NCBI GenBank assembly: GCA_039030715.1 | Contig: JBCCDU010000014.1 | Span: forward strand, 1 to 64,000 | Source: Thermohalobaculum sp039030715 | Lineage (GTDB): Bacteria; Pseudomonadota; Alphaproteobacteria; Rhodobacterales; Rhodobacteraceae | Length of the DNA stretch: 64,000 nt | Direction of reading: 5' to 3' | Shown: positions 14,103-23,900 of the stretch, piece after piece | Layout of the letters: the number at the start of each line of letters is the position of its first letter | How positions within the stretch are numbered: position 1 is the first letter of the stretch | The notes under the pieces: generated by a model | Database searches by the model: none | Seen by the model: only the letters and a program-made list of their open reading frames with translations | Told to the model about the DNA's origin: nothing | Position numbers and translations under genes: made by a program

Positions 14103-16676
14103 ATGGTCGAGCGGACTGGGGAATACAATGTAACACGAGGACCTTGGGTGGGTCAGTCAAAGGTGCTGAACACGAGGCAGGGGGGATTCGCGCGCGCGTG
14201 TCGCGCGCGTCACCGGGGACTATGTGCCGCATCGGTTTTGGCTTCGCTCTGCCTCTCCAGCACTGCATCACGGGCCGAGGAACCGGATGCCGTGATCGCT
14301 CCGCCGCGCCCGACTCACAACAATTACGGCATCACCGGCTTGATCGAGATGCCGACGGCCGAGGTGCAACCGGACGCGCAGGTCAGCGTCACCACGTCGT
14401 TCTTCAGCGGCTTTCTGAGGAACACGGTTTCCGCCACTGTCCTGCCGGGGGTGGAGGCCGCGTTCCGCTACTCCGCCCTGAAGGACCTGGGTACCGTACC
14501 GGGCCAGAGCACGCTGTTCGACCGCAGCTTCGACATCAAGGTGCAACTGATCGAGGAAAGCAACAACTGGCCCGCTGTCGCCATCGGTCTGCAGGATTTC
14601 CTCGGCACCGGAATATTTGCGGGGGAATATATCGTCGCCACAAAGAGCTTCCTGGACGGCAACCTTAAGGTGACTGGCGGGGTCGGTTGGGGCAGGTTGT
14701 CCAATGTGCGCGCCTTCGACAACCCGCTGACGCGTATCAGTTCGGAATTCGACGAGCGGACAGGGGCGGGCAGCACCGGTGGCAACGTCAATTTTGGCGA
14801 GTATTTCAGCGGTCCCGATGCCGGGGTTTTCTTCGGCGCGCAATGGCTGACGCCGGTCGACGGACTGACGCTGACGCTGGAGTTTGCCAGCGACAATTTC
14901 GAGTTTGAGGAAGATGCAGGCGCGATCGATCCCGAGGTGCCGATCAACTTTGGCGTCTCCTACCGTCCGATCGAGGGCGTGGAGATCGGGGCCTATTACA
15001 TGTATGGCAGCGAGTTCGGGGTGCGGGTCTCGCTCTCGGCCAACCCGTTCAAGCCGCTGGCGCAGACGGATGGAGAGGTGGCGCCTCAGCCACTCATTGA
15101 ACGTCCGCCGCCTGCGGAAGACCCCTCACAGGATCTGCTGGGCGAGGTGCGTGAGCTCTTCACCGGAACAGCCCCAACCACCAGCTTCGCCGAGGCGGGC
15201 CTGGACGAGGTACGTGTCGAGGAACGCCTGGGCGGCGTGCGCTGGGCGGAGGCGACGGTCGCATCCTCCGCCGGGTATGCCTGCCCGGCCGATGCTGCGA
15301 CCGCGATTGACGCAGAGTATGGAGTGGTCGACGCGGTCACCTTCCGGCATCCCGATGAAACGACGCTCTGCACCATCGCGTTGCGGCCCGCTGGACAGCA
15401 GGCGATCCGGCTGACGCGTGCGGCCACGGTGACGCATCCGACCGACTGGCATAGCGATGAGGCGATCCGCCAGCAGGTTGTCGAGGCGCTGATCGCGGAA
15501 CTGGATGCGGACGATATCGGGCTGTTCGGGGTCGAGATCACGCCGGATCGCGCCGAAGTCTATATCGAAAACGCGCGTTTTCGCGAGACGCCCCGAGCCA
15601 TTGGGCGGACGGCACGCGCTTTGACGCGGACCATGCCGGCTTCGGTCGAGACCTTCGAGATCATCCCGGTGGAGGAGTCCATCCCGGTCGTTTCGGTCGT
15701 GCTTTCACGTTCGGACCTGGAGGATCAGGTGAACCGCCCGGACGCGGCCCGTCGGGCCTGGCTGGCGGCCTCGGTCGACGATGCCAGGCCGGTCGGCTTC
15801 GGTGGCGATCCGATCACGGCCGAGCAGTTTCCGCGCTTCGCCTGGTCGATCAGCCCGGCGGTTCCGATCAACCTGTTCGACCCGGATCAGCCGGTGCGCG
15901 CCGATCTGGCGGTCGAGGCGGGCGCGAGTGTCGAATTCCTGCCTGGCCTCTCGATCGGCGGTGCGGTCACCCAGCGGATCATCGGACAGTTGGACGATAT
16001 CGAAACGGAAAGCGATTCGGTGCTCCCTCAGGTCCGCTCGAACTTTGCGGAGTTTCTGCAGCAGGGCGACACCGCTATCACCCAGTTTACTGGCGACTAT
16101 GTCGTGAAGCTGGATGACGATCTCTACGGTCGCGCCTCGGTCGGGTATCTCGAACGGATGTTCGGCGGCGTCAGCGGCGAGTTGTTATGGAAGCCCGCCA
16201 ATCAGAGCTGGGGCCTGGGTGTCGAGGTCAACTATGTCCGGCAACGCGACTTCGATGGACTGTTCGGGTTTCAGAACTTTGATATCGTGACCGGGCATGT
16301 CAGCCTCTACTGGGATACTGGGTTCTACGGGATTTCGACGCAATTGGATGCCGGGCGCTATCTGGCCGGAGATTACGGCGCGACCATCACCGTCAGCCGC
16401 CGCTTCGCCAATGGGTGGGAGTTCGGCGGCTTTTCCACCTTTACCGATGTTCCGTTTGACGAGTTCGGCGAAGGCAGCTTCGACAAGGGTCTGTTCCTGA
16501 CGATCCCGCTGAACTGGGCTCTGCCAATCGAGACGCGGTCCGAATTCTCCACTGTCCTGCGTCCGCTGACCCGCGATGGCGGGGCGCGTTTGAAGGTTGC
16601 CAATCGCCTCTACCCGCTGGTGCGCGATTTCGACCGCCAGCATTTGCGCGCAAATTGGGGGAGCTTCTGGGAATGA
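14103..16676 (+). CDS. YjbH domain-containing outer-membrane protein
   Basis: About 857 aa from ATG 14103. The start is uncertain: TTG 14091, GTG 14148 and GTG 14163 are in frame, and the last would give the best-shaped signal peptide, ending near SSTASRA. The mature part opens with THNNYGITGLIEMPTAE, typical of YjbH, then long runs of alternating strands consistent with an outer-membrane beta-barrel. YjbH belongs to the yjbEFGH/gfc systems for exopolysaccharide export. The YjbF-like lipoprotein gene begins on its stop codon (ATGA), confirming the pairing. Confidence 0.87.
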   Translation: MVERTGEYNVTRGPWVGQSKVLNTRQGGFARACRARHRGLCAASVLASLCLSSTASRAEEPDAVIAPPRPTHNNYGITGLIEMPTAEVQPDAQVSVTTSFFSGFLRNTVSATVLPGVEAAFRYSALKDLGTVPGQSTLFDRSFDIKVQLIEESNNWPAVAIGLQDFLGTGIFAGEYIVATKSFLDGNLKVTGGVGWGRLSNVRAFDNPLTRISSEFDERTGAGSTGGNVNFGEYFSGPDAGVFFGAQWLTPVDGLTLTLEFASDNFEFEEDAGAIDPEVPINFGVSYRPIEGVEIGAYYMYGSEFGVRVSLSANPFKPLAQTDGEVAPQPLIERPPPAEDPSQDLLGEVRELFTGTAPTTSFAEAGLDEVRVEERLGGVRWAEATVASSAGYACPADAATAIDAEYGVVDAVTFRHPDETTLCTIALRPAGQQAIRLTRAATVTHPTDWHSDEAIRQQVVEALIAELDADDIGLFGVEITPDRAEVYIENARFRETPRAIGRTARALTRTMPASVETFEIIPVEESIPVVSVVLSRSDLEDQVNRPDAARRAWLAASVDDARPVGFGGDPITAEQFPRFAWSISPAVPINLFDPDQPVRADLAVEAGASVEFLPGLSIGGAVTQRIIGQLDDIETESDSVLPQVRSNFAEFLQQGDTAITQFTGDYVVKLDDDLYGRASVGYLERMFGGVSGELLWKPANQSWGLGVEVNYVRQRDFDGLFGFQNFDIVTGHVSLYWDTGFYGISTQLDAGRYLAGDYGATITVSRRFANGWEFGGFSTFTDVPFDEFGEGSFDKGLFLTIPLNWALPIETRSEFSTVLRPLTRDGGARLKVANRLYPLVRDFDRQHLRANWGSFWE

Positions 16677-17359
16677 TCCGCAAGTCTCTCGCCTGTCTGG
16701 TCCTTCTGCTCGGTGCATGCTCGAACGATGGTCGGAGCAATGTGGAGCATGTGGGCGGGTTTCTCGCGGATCTGGTTGTGCCGCAGGGTGACGCCGCGCC
16801 TGCCGAGCCCCCACGCGAGTTGACCCGGGCAGAACTTGACCAGATCCCATTTGCCACCGTTGCGCTGTCGATCGACGGTAGCCCGCGGGCCTTTGTCGTG
16901 CCGCTGGCGGACAATGGCGGCTATCTCTCCTATATGGACGCGACCCGGCGGGGTTTCGTGATGCAGGGCGGGGCGGTCGTGGGGACGCTGGGCCTGGGCA
17001 TCGATCTGAACGGCGTGCGCAATGGCGCGAGTGACCCGATTGCGCATCCGACCCCGCTGGCCGACTGGCCCGGGCAGGTCTATCGCAACTATCAGTACAA
17101 GGTACGCGACGGGGCGGAGTACTCCATCTCGCTCACCTGCATCTTCGAGCGCGTCGCGAGCGAGCGGATCGAGATCATCGAGCGCAGCTTCGATGTTGTC
17201 CGCGTGGCCGAGACCTGCACCAACCGCCAGCGTCAAGTGGTCAACCAGTACTGGGTCGAGGCGGAAAGCGGTTTCATCTGGCGCTCGACCCAATGGGTCA
17301 GCCCGAAACAGTTACCGCTCACAATCGAGATTATCCGTCCCTATCGCGAAGCGAACTGA
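16673..17359 (+). CDS. YjbF family lipoprotein
   Basis: 228 aa from ATG 16673, which overlaps the YjbH stop by four bases. The N-terminus is a lipoprotein signal (basic MIRK, hydrophobic core, LLLGAC with Cys at about residue 16). The remainder fits the YjbF/GfcB group of capsule-type lipoproteins, including paired cysteines around LTCIFER and ETCTNRQ. It probably acts in the periplasm or at the outer membrane with the YjbH barrel during polysaccharide export. Confidence 0.85.
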   Translation: MIRKSLACLVLLLGACSNDGRSNVEHVGGFLADLVVPQGDAAPAEPPRELTRAELDQIPFATVALSIDGSPRAFVVPLADNGGYLSYMDATRRGFVMQGGAVVGTLGLGIDLNGVRNGASDPIAHPTPLADWPGQVYRNYQYKVRDGAEYSISLTCIFERVASERIEIIERSFDVVRVAETCTNRQRQVVNQYWVEAESGFIWRSTQWVSPKQLPLTIEIIRPYREAN

Positions 17360-17398
17360 AGACGGTCCGACACCTGGACCCCTTTGTTTCGGAATGAA

Positions 17399-17686
17399 TC
17401 AGCCGCCGTTGGTGGTCGGCGTCGTGGTTGGCGAGGAACTATCATTGTCGATCGCCAGTACCCCGATCACGACGCCCGCGATCAGGATCAGACCCCCCGC
17501 GATGATCGCTCCATCGGGGATCGAACCGGCCTGAAAGATCGGCAGCGGCTCGCCGGACACCCCACCCGCGGTGGGCGTACCGCCGACCTGGCTATCCTCA
17601 GCCGAGCCATCGGTTGCCGTCTGCGCCGTGCCTGAAAACGGCGCGAGCGCCAGCGCTGCGGCAGCGATGATCGTGGTTGCTTTCAT
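17399..17686 (-). CDS. Small YjbE-like exported peptide
   Basis: 95 aa, with a GAGGA ribosome site before ATG 17686. An N-terminal signal peptide (MKATTIIAAAALALAPFSGTAQ), a Gly/Ser/Thr-rich middle, a hydrophobic stretch (about residues 58-80) and a Thr/Ser/Pro tail ending NGG. This layout resembles E. coli YjbE, the small member of the yjbEFGH operon, although sequence identity is low and the gene runs opposite to the YjbH/YjbF pair, whose stop is 39 bases away. Assignment rests on layout and context. Confidence 0.55.
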   Translation of the reverse strand: MKATTIIAAAALALAPFSGTAQTATDGSAEDSQVGGTPTAGGVSGEPLPIFQAGSIPDGAIIAGGLILIAGVVIGVLAIDNDSSSPTTTPTTNGG

Positions 17687-17745
17687 GTCTGACTCCTCAA
17701 GCAGCAGTTTACGCTTCCTGACCAGGGCGGACGCGCGTTCTACCG

Positions 17746-18108
17746 TCAGCTTCCCAGCAATTCCAGATTCCGCGCGGCCAGTGCCGCGACAGTGGTCGAT
17801 TGCTGGCTCTGCTCCCCGCCCTGAACGGTCGTTTCGATCCGGGCGGATTGTCCGTTTGCAATCGCGGTCCGATAGTAGCGCGCGGCGGCAACTTTGTCAC
17901 CGAGATTGGCACTGGCCACCCCAAGGTTGAGGTTGACGTAAGGATCCCCCGCATCCTCTGCCAGCATCGCCTCGAAATGCGTCTGAGCCTCAGCGTATTG
18001 CCGGTCGGCCAGCATGGCAACGCCCTGATCCAAACGGCTGATATCCGTCGAACAAGCCGACAGAAACGTCGCTGAAATCACTGCAATTGCTTTCAGAACT
18101 CCACGCAT
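17746..18108 (-). CDS. Small tetratricopeptide-repeat lipoprotein
   Basis: 120 aa from ATG 18108 (GGAGG five bases upstream; the GTG at 18120 lacks a site). Signal peptide ending FLSACS gives a lipidation cysteine near residue 17. Residues about 25-75 form two TPR-like helical pairs (AMLADRQYAEAQTHFEAML, LGVASANLGDKVAAARYYRTAI). It probably serves as a periplasmic scaffold and may belong with the neighbouring YjbE-like gene on the same strand, 59 bases downstream. No specific function is evident. Confidence 0.75.
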   Translation of the reverse strand: MRGVLKAIAVISATFLSACSTDISRLDQGVAMLADRQYAEAQTHFEAMLAEDAGDPYVNLNLGVASANLGDKVAAARYYRTAIANGQSARIETTVQGGEQSQQSTTVAALAARNLELLGS

Positions 18109-18193
18109 CGCATCCTCCACTCAGTTGAGCCAGGAACCACCCATGAGGGTTGATAGCAGGTTCCGAAATCCGTTGCAAAGTCGGTGGACAAGA

Positions 18194-18994
18194 TCAGCGC
18201 CTGCGCGGTTGGCGGGATTTGCCGCCCTTCGGTTTCTGCTGTGTCTTGGCCTGGGACGCCAAGGGCGCCAATCCCAGTTGATCGGACAGCACTTTCGCCC
18301 GGATTTCTTCGACGGCGCCCAGGGCCAGATCGCCAAGCTGGAAGGGGCCATAGCTGACGCGGATCAGACGGTTGACCACCAGGCCCACGGCCTCCATCGC
18401 CCGGCGGATCTCGCGGTTGCGCCCCTCGCGCAGGCCCAAGGTCAGCCAGGCATTTGCGCCCTGTTGACGGTCGACCTGCACCGTCATGGGCTGAAAGCGC
18501 TCACCCTCCACGGTGATCCCGGCGCTCAGTGGGGCCAGCATCGTCTCGTTGGGGGTTCCATGCACACGCACGCGATATTTGCGCATCCAACCGGTGGAGG
18601 GAAGCTCCAGCCGCCGCTTCAGGGCCCCGTCATTGGTCAGCAACAGCAGCCCTTCGGAGGTGAGATCCAGCCGCCCCACCGACATCACGCGCGGCAGTTC
18701 GGGCGGCAGCCGGTCGAACACCGTGTCGCGCCCCTTTTCGTCCCTCGCCGTTGTGACGAGACCGGCTGGCTTGTGATAGCGCCAGAGGCGGCTGCGCTCG
18801 GCCGCGCCGACCGGTTTGCCGTCCACCTCGATCCGATCCGCTTCGGTGACGTTCAGCGCGGGCGAGGCGATGTCCTTGCCGTTAACGCGTACGCGCCCGG
18901 CTTCGATCATCCGCTCGGCCTCGCGCCGCGAGGCTATACCGGCGCGCGCCAGGCGTTTGGCGATCCGCTCGCCCGGTTTTGGCTGGTCTGTCAT
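18194..18994 (-). CDS. rluB: Pseudouridine synthase, RluB/RsuA family
   Basis: 266 aa. An N-terminal S4 RNA-binding domain (RIAKRLARAGIASRREAERM) leads into the RsuA/RluB catalytic domain with GRLDLTSEGLLLLTNDG, whose aspartate is the catalytic residue, and the REGRNREIRRAME motif. The C-terminus is a basic Lys/Arg/Gln tail, as in many RluB proteins. It isomerises a uridine in 23S rRNA; RluB versus another RsuA-family paralogue cannot be settled by eye. Divergent from tadA. Confidence 0.9.
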   Translation of the reverse strand: MTDQPKPGERIAKRLARAGIASRREAERMIEAGRVRVNGKDIASPALNVTEADRIEVDGKPVGAAERSRLWRYHKPAGLVTTARDEKGRDTVFDRLPPELPRVMSVGRLDLTSEGLLLLTNDGALKRRLELPSTGWMRKYRVRVHGTPNETMLAPLSAGITVEGERFQPMTVQVDRQQGANAWLTLGLREGRNREIRRAMEAVGLVVNRLIRVSYGPFQLGDLALGAVEEIRAKVLSDQLGLAPLASQAKTQQKPKGGKSRQPRRR

Positions 18995-19071
18995 GGCGGC
19001 GTCTTAGCCCCCCGCGCATCGCGACGCCAGCTTTCGCTTGATCCGGCGGGCACCAGGCGGCAGATGGTCTG

Positions 19072-19521
19072 ATGGCATTCACGTCCTTCATGCAGGTGGC
19101 CCTGGCGGCGGCGCACGATGCTGCCGCGCGCGAGGAAACGCCGGTGGGCGCCGTGATCGTTCGGCGCGACAAGGTTGTCGCCCAGGCCGGAAACCGGGTG
19201 CGCGAACTGGCCGACCCCACAGCCCATGCCGAAATCCTGGCGCTGCGGGCGGCCGCCAGCACCCTTGGGTCCGAGCGGCTGATCGATTGCGACCTCTATG
19301 TCACGCTGGAGCCTTGTCCGATGTGCGCGGGCGCCATCAGCCACGCGCGGATCCGCAGGCTCTATTACGGGGCAGAGGACGTGAAGGGTGGCGCGGTTTC
19401 GCATGGCCCGCGGGTCTTTCAGCACCCGACCTGCCATCACGTCCCCGAAGTCATCAGCGGTCTGGAGGAGGCAGAATGCGCCGCTCTCCTGCGGCAGTTT
19501 TTCCGCGCCCGGCGCGGTTGA
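19072..19521 (+). CDS. tadA: tRNA-specific adenosine deaminase TadA
   Basis: 149 aa, normal length. The zinc motif is complete: HAEI (in DPTAHAEILAL) with the catalytic glutamate, and PCPMC supplying two cysteine ligands. The C-terminal GGAVSHGPRVF segment fits TadA. It converts A34 to inosine in tRNA-Arg. The rluB gene starts 77 bases away on the other strand, a common alphaproteobacterial arrangement. Confidence 0.92.
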   Translation: MAFTSFMQVALAAAHDAAAREETPVGAVIVRRDKVVAQAGNRVRELADPTAHAEILALRAAASTLGSERLIDCDLYVTLEPCPMCAGAISHARIRRLYYGAEDVKGGAVSHGPRVFQHPTCHHVPEVISGLEEAECAALLRQFFRARRG

Positions 19522-19552
19522 GAAGCGGTGGCCATCGGCCTATCCTCCCCAC

Positions 19553-20725
19553 ATGATCGAAACCGAAATTCTGGTGGCTGGCGGCGGTATTGCGGGTATG
19601 AGCGCCGCGGCCCGTCTCGCGAGCCTGGGCCGAGAGGTGACCCTGGTCGACCCCGCTCCTGCCGGGGGGGGCACCCCCGATCTGCGCACCACTGCTTTTC
19701 TGCAGCCCGCAATCGAAACGCTGGAGCATTCCGGCGCCTGGGCCGGGATGGCGGGGGATGCGGCGCCGCTGAAGACCATGCGTCTTGTGGACGCCGGTGG
19801 GCGCGAGCGGGTGGTGCGAAAGACGGCCGACTTCAATTCCGCCGAGGTGATCGACCGCCCGTTCGGGTTCAACGTCGCCAACGCGGCCATTCGGGCTGCA
19901 TTGACTGCGCGACTTGATGAAGCTGGTGTCCGATATCTTCATCAGGTTGCCGTTTTCGGGACTGTGGAGCGGACACAAACGCGGATCGCCCGCCTCTCCG
20001 ACGGTCGCCAGGTCTCGGCGCGCCTGGTGATCGCTGCCGATGGGCGCGACTCGGCACTACGCCAGATGGCGGGGCTGACCGCGCGCCGTTGGCATTACGG
20101 GCAGAAGGCCCTCGTCTTCGCGGTAGGTCATGATGCGCCGCATGAGGGGGTTTCGACCGAGATCCATCGCACCGGTGGCCCGCTGACCCTGGTGCCCATG
20201 CCTGACGAGGGTGGGCGGCCGCGTTCTTCCGTCGTCTGGATGGTGCCGGGGCCAAAGGCTGCCCGGCTCGCGCAATTGGGACCGGAGGCGCTGGGCGCGG
20301 AACTGACGGCCGAGACGATGGATCTCTTCGGCGCGCTGGATGTGCTGGGCCCTCACGCTGTCTGGCCGATCATCGGGCAACTTGCGACGCGACTGACGGC
20401 GCCCCGACTGGCCCTAATCGCCGAAGCGGCCCATGTCATCCCGCCGATTGGCGCGCAGGGTCTGAACATGAGCCTGAAAGACGTCGAAACTCTCGCCCAT
20501 CTGATCGGTGCCGCCGAGGATCCGGGGTCGGCGCAGATCCTCTCGCCTTATCAGGCGCGGCGCTGGCCGGATATGGCGGCACGAGTCGCAGGCGTGGATG
20601 TGCTTAATCGTGCGGCGCAGGCGGAATGGCAGCCCCTTCGCGATCTGCGTCATCTGGGCCTCAGCGCCATTCACGACATACCACCGATCCGCCGCCTGGC
20701 GATGAAACTGGGGCTGGGTGCCTGA
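19553..20725 (+). CDS. UbiH/UbiF-type FAD-dependent hydroxylase
   Basis: 390 aa from ATG 19553; the frame is open upstream into tadA but family similarity begins here. The N-terminal dinucleotide fold GGGIAGMSAAARLASLGREVTLVD, the DG motif AADGRDSALR and the second FAD motif around AEAAHVIPPIGAQGLNMSLKDVE are all present. Such enzymes hydroxylate the ubiquinone ring, and alphaproteobacteria often have one or two broad-specificity versions. The exact ring position is not predictable here. 31 bases after tadA. Confidence 0.88.
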   Translation: MIETEILVAGGGIAGMSAAARLASLGREVTLVDPAPAGGGTPDLRTTAFLQPAIETLEHSGAWAGMAGDAAPLKTMRLVDAGGRERVVRKTADFNSAEVIDRPFGFNVANAAIRAALTARLDEAGVRYLHQVAVFGTVERTQTRIARLSDGRQVSARLVIAADGRDSALRQMAGLTARRWHYGQKALVFAVGHDAPHEGVSTEIHRTGGPLTLVPMPDEGGRPRSSVVWMVPGPKAARLAQLGPEALGAELTAETMDLFGALDVLGPHAVWPIIGQLATRLTAPRLALIAEAAHVIPPIGAQGLNMSLKDVETLAHLIGAAEDPGSAQILSPYQARRWPDMAARVAGVDVLNRAAQAEWQPLRDLRHLGLSAIHDIPPIRRLAMKLGLGA

Positions 20726-20933
20726 GCAAGGGCCTCACAATCGCACCCAAGCCGCAATTTACCGACAATTTGATGTTTCCGGATCGACCCCTCGCCTGTA
20801 GTGTCGTTGCGGGGATGAGGGGTCAGCCTGCTGGATTGACGTGACGCGACTGCCCCGCGCTGTGGAGTGGCGCCCTATTGCATAGATGCGATTCTGATCG
20901 ATGCTTGCGCGATTTTTAGAGGGGTGATTGGCG

Positions 20934-23900
20934 ATGGCCACATTCATTGTAGATACGAAAGCCGACGCAGTTGACGATGCGGACGGAGTAACTTCGTTGC
21001 GCGAAGCCATCGCTCTGGCAAATGAACAAGCAGGCGCCGACACCATCGCCTTTTCGGCAACTGTCTTCGAAGGTGTTGAGACCGTGATCCGCCTGACCCA
21101 GGGCGAACTGACGATTCTGGATGAGGTGACGATCGACGCTGGAAACTCCAAGCTGGTCATCAGCGGCGATGCGAATGGTGACGATATCAGGCAGTCCGAC
21201 GAAAGCGGACTAACCGACATCATCACCAGCCGGGAGCAGGGTCTGCTCGATGACAACAGCCGGGTTTTCAATATCCAGATGGGTTCTGGCGCCACGACTC
21301 TGGTCGGCCTGACGATTACCGGCGGCTATGTCGGCACCGTAGATCCGCCCGAATTCGCTATTGGCGGTGGTATTCTCTCGCGGGCGACGCTGGAGTTGCG
21401 CGACAGCGTGATCACCGGAAATGGAACCGGTGGGGAGAACGCATCGGGCGGAGGGATCGCCATCCTTGGCGATCTGACGCTGCGCAACACAGAGGTCACA
21501 CACAATGTGGTCACCGGGTTCGCATCTGCCGGGGGCGGCATCGCGACAGCAGACGGGTACGAAGCTGATCCCCAAGGCGTTCGCATTTACGACAGCGTGA
21601 TTTCGTCGAACGGAACCCAGGGTGAACTGGGGCGTGGCGGTGGGATCAGCAGCCGCAACGACATCCTGCTGCGCGACACTGTCCTGGCCTTTAATCAGAC
21701 GCTGGGCGACGACGCGGAGGGCGGGGGCCTCTTCGTCAGTGCAGGTTCAGCTACCGTGGAGAGCGTGACCCTTTTGGGCAACCGGACAATCGGCACCGGG
21801 TCGTCTGGCGGTGCCATCTACAGCACAGATGGGGCCCTGACGCTTGTCGACAGCGTTTTGAGATTAAACGAGACGGAAGGCGGCGCTGCCGAGGGCGGCG
21901 GGATCTGGGCGGCCGAAGTCGCGCTTACCAACACGGTGGTGGATCGGAATTACACCAGGGGCGAGGAGGCCCTTGGCGGCGGTGTCTTTGGCTTCGACGA
22001 AGTCATAGCGACCAATAGTCAGATCACCAATAATAGAACGATGGGCGACCTGGCCTATGGCGGAGGGATTGCCGTCGGATCCGGTTTCGCTCGGCTCACC
22101 AACACGACGGTCGCGGGCAATTTCACCGACGGTGATGGCGCAGTCGGTGGTGGCATCTACGGCGGCGAGGTTGCTCTTTATAACTCTACGATAAGCGGCA
22201 ATATCTCAGGCGATGCGCGGGGCGGCGGGATTTACGCACCTGGCCAGATCATTCTCTCGAACAGCATTGTACTGGGTAACGAGGCGCTGCTGGCGGAAGG
22301 CGACGAGATAGAGAGTGATGGCGAGACCACTTTCACCGGCTTGAACATCGTGGGTGGAAGCGGCGATGTGTTTGACGCCTCGGTCAGCGCGAACGTGATC
22401 AATGCCGATGCAACGCTTGTCTTCGAGGAGACCGGAAACGACGGTGGCGCCACCTTTGGTATCCCTGCGAATAATGGTGGGCCGGTCGAGACGATCGCGC
22501 TCAGCGACAATCACCGGAACCCGGCCCTCGACGCTTCGGGTGGGGACAATACCGCTATTCTGGACGCGCGCGGCTACTTTCCGGTCGATTTCGGCTTTGA
22601 CGCGCAGTTCGGGGACAATGTCCGCGACCTTGGCGCGTTCGAGCTGCAGTTCCAGCCATTTCTGGTCACAACGACTGCGGACACGGTGGTTGCAGATGAC
22701 GGTGTGTTGTCGTTGCGCGAAGCGATCCTGCTGGCGAATTTCAGGAACGGGCCGAATACGATCATTTTCGACGATACGGTGTTCAGCGGCGGCGAGCAGA
22801 GCTTGATCCGCCTGACCCAGGGGCAGTTGGAGATCACTGACGGGTTGACCATCGACGGCTCCACTGGTGTGGACATCTTGATCACCGGGGACGCCAACGG
22901 CGATGATATCACTCGGGACGGTACCAACATCACCGATCTGAGTGCGGTCGAACAGATCGAGGACGGTGGAGACGAACCGACCCTGAACCCTGGCTCGGGT
23001 GGGCGCGTCACCGATCGAGATATGCTGGATGATAATTCCCGGGTGTTCCTGATCGATGCAGATTTTGACGAGACAGTCCTTACTTCTCTGACGATCACTG
23101 GAGGCCGCGTGCAGACCTCAAAGTTGGAGGTGCCACCTCCCCCCGATCTCAACAATCCCGGTATCGGGGGCCGCATCGCCGAGGCCAATTCCTATTATGA
23201 CGGCGGCGGTGGCGGGATTTACGCGCAATCAAGCCTGACCCTGGACCGCGTGGTCATCGATGGCAATTCAACCTTTGGCGACGAGGCTGTGGGTGGCGGG
23301 ATCTCGGCCACGGCAGGCCTCACCCTGATCAACACGACGGTTCGCAACAACCGCACCGAAGGTGAATATTCCGATGGTGGCGGAGTTCACTTTTACATCG
23401 AAGACAATGGAGCGCCGATGCTGAACCCGGGCGCTGCCGGCGTCATCGATGGCCCCAAGTTTTCCGCCTACAACGCGACCTTCTCGGGCAATGCTACTCT
23501 GGGCGATGCCAGTTCGGGTGGCGGGATTTTCGCCGATGGCGAGATTTCGTTCCTCAACACCACCATTGCCGCCAACGAGGCGGCGGGGCGCAGTTCCAGC
23601 GGTGGCGGTCTGTTCATGAGCGGTGGCGTATCTTCGGAACTGGTGAATTCGACCGTCACGGACAACGCGACCAGCCATGCATCGTCTAATGGTGGGGGTG
23701 TCTCGCTTAAAGGACCGCTGACGATCGTCAACTCCATCCTTCTTGGAAACGATAGTCCGGGCTCCGGGGATGACTTGCATCTCAATCCGCAGTCTCAATC
23801 TGCCGCCACGCCCGAGTTCAAGGGTGCGAATATCGTGGGGGCTGGATATACGCCGTCCGATGACCAAGGGATCATCCAAGCGGACCCTGACCAGGTTTTC

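Noticed and set aside
14053..14135. TGTTACA (14053-14059) and TGTAACA (14129-14135) as an operator pair
   Set aside because: Only seven bases with a 69-base spacer; this can occur by chance and the CtrA-type site is far stronger.
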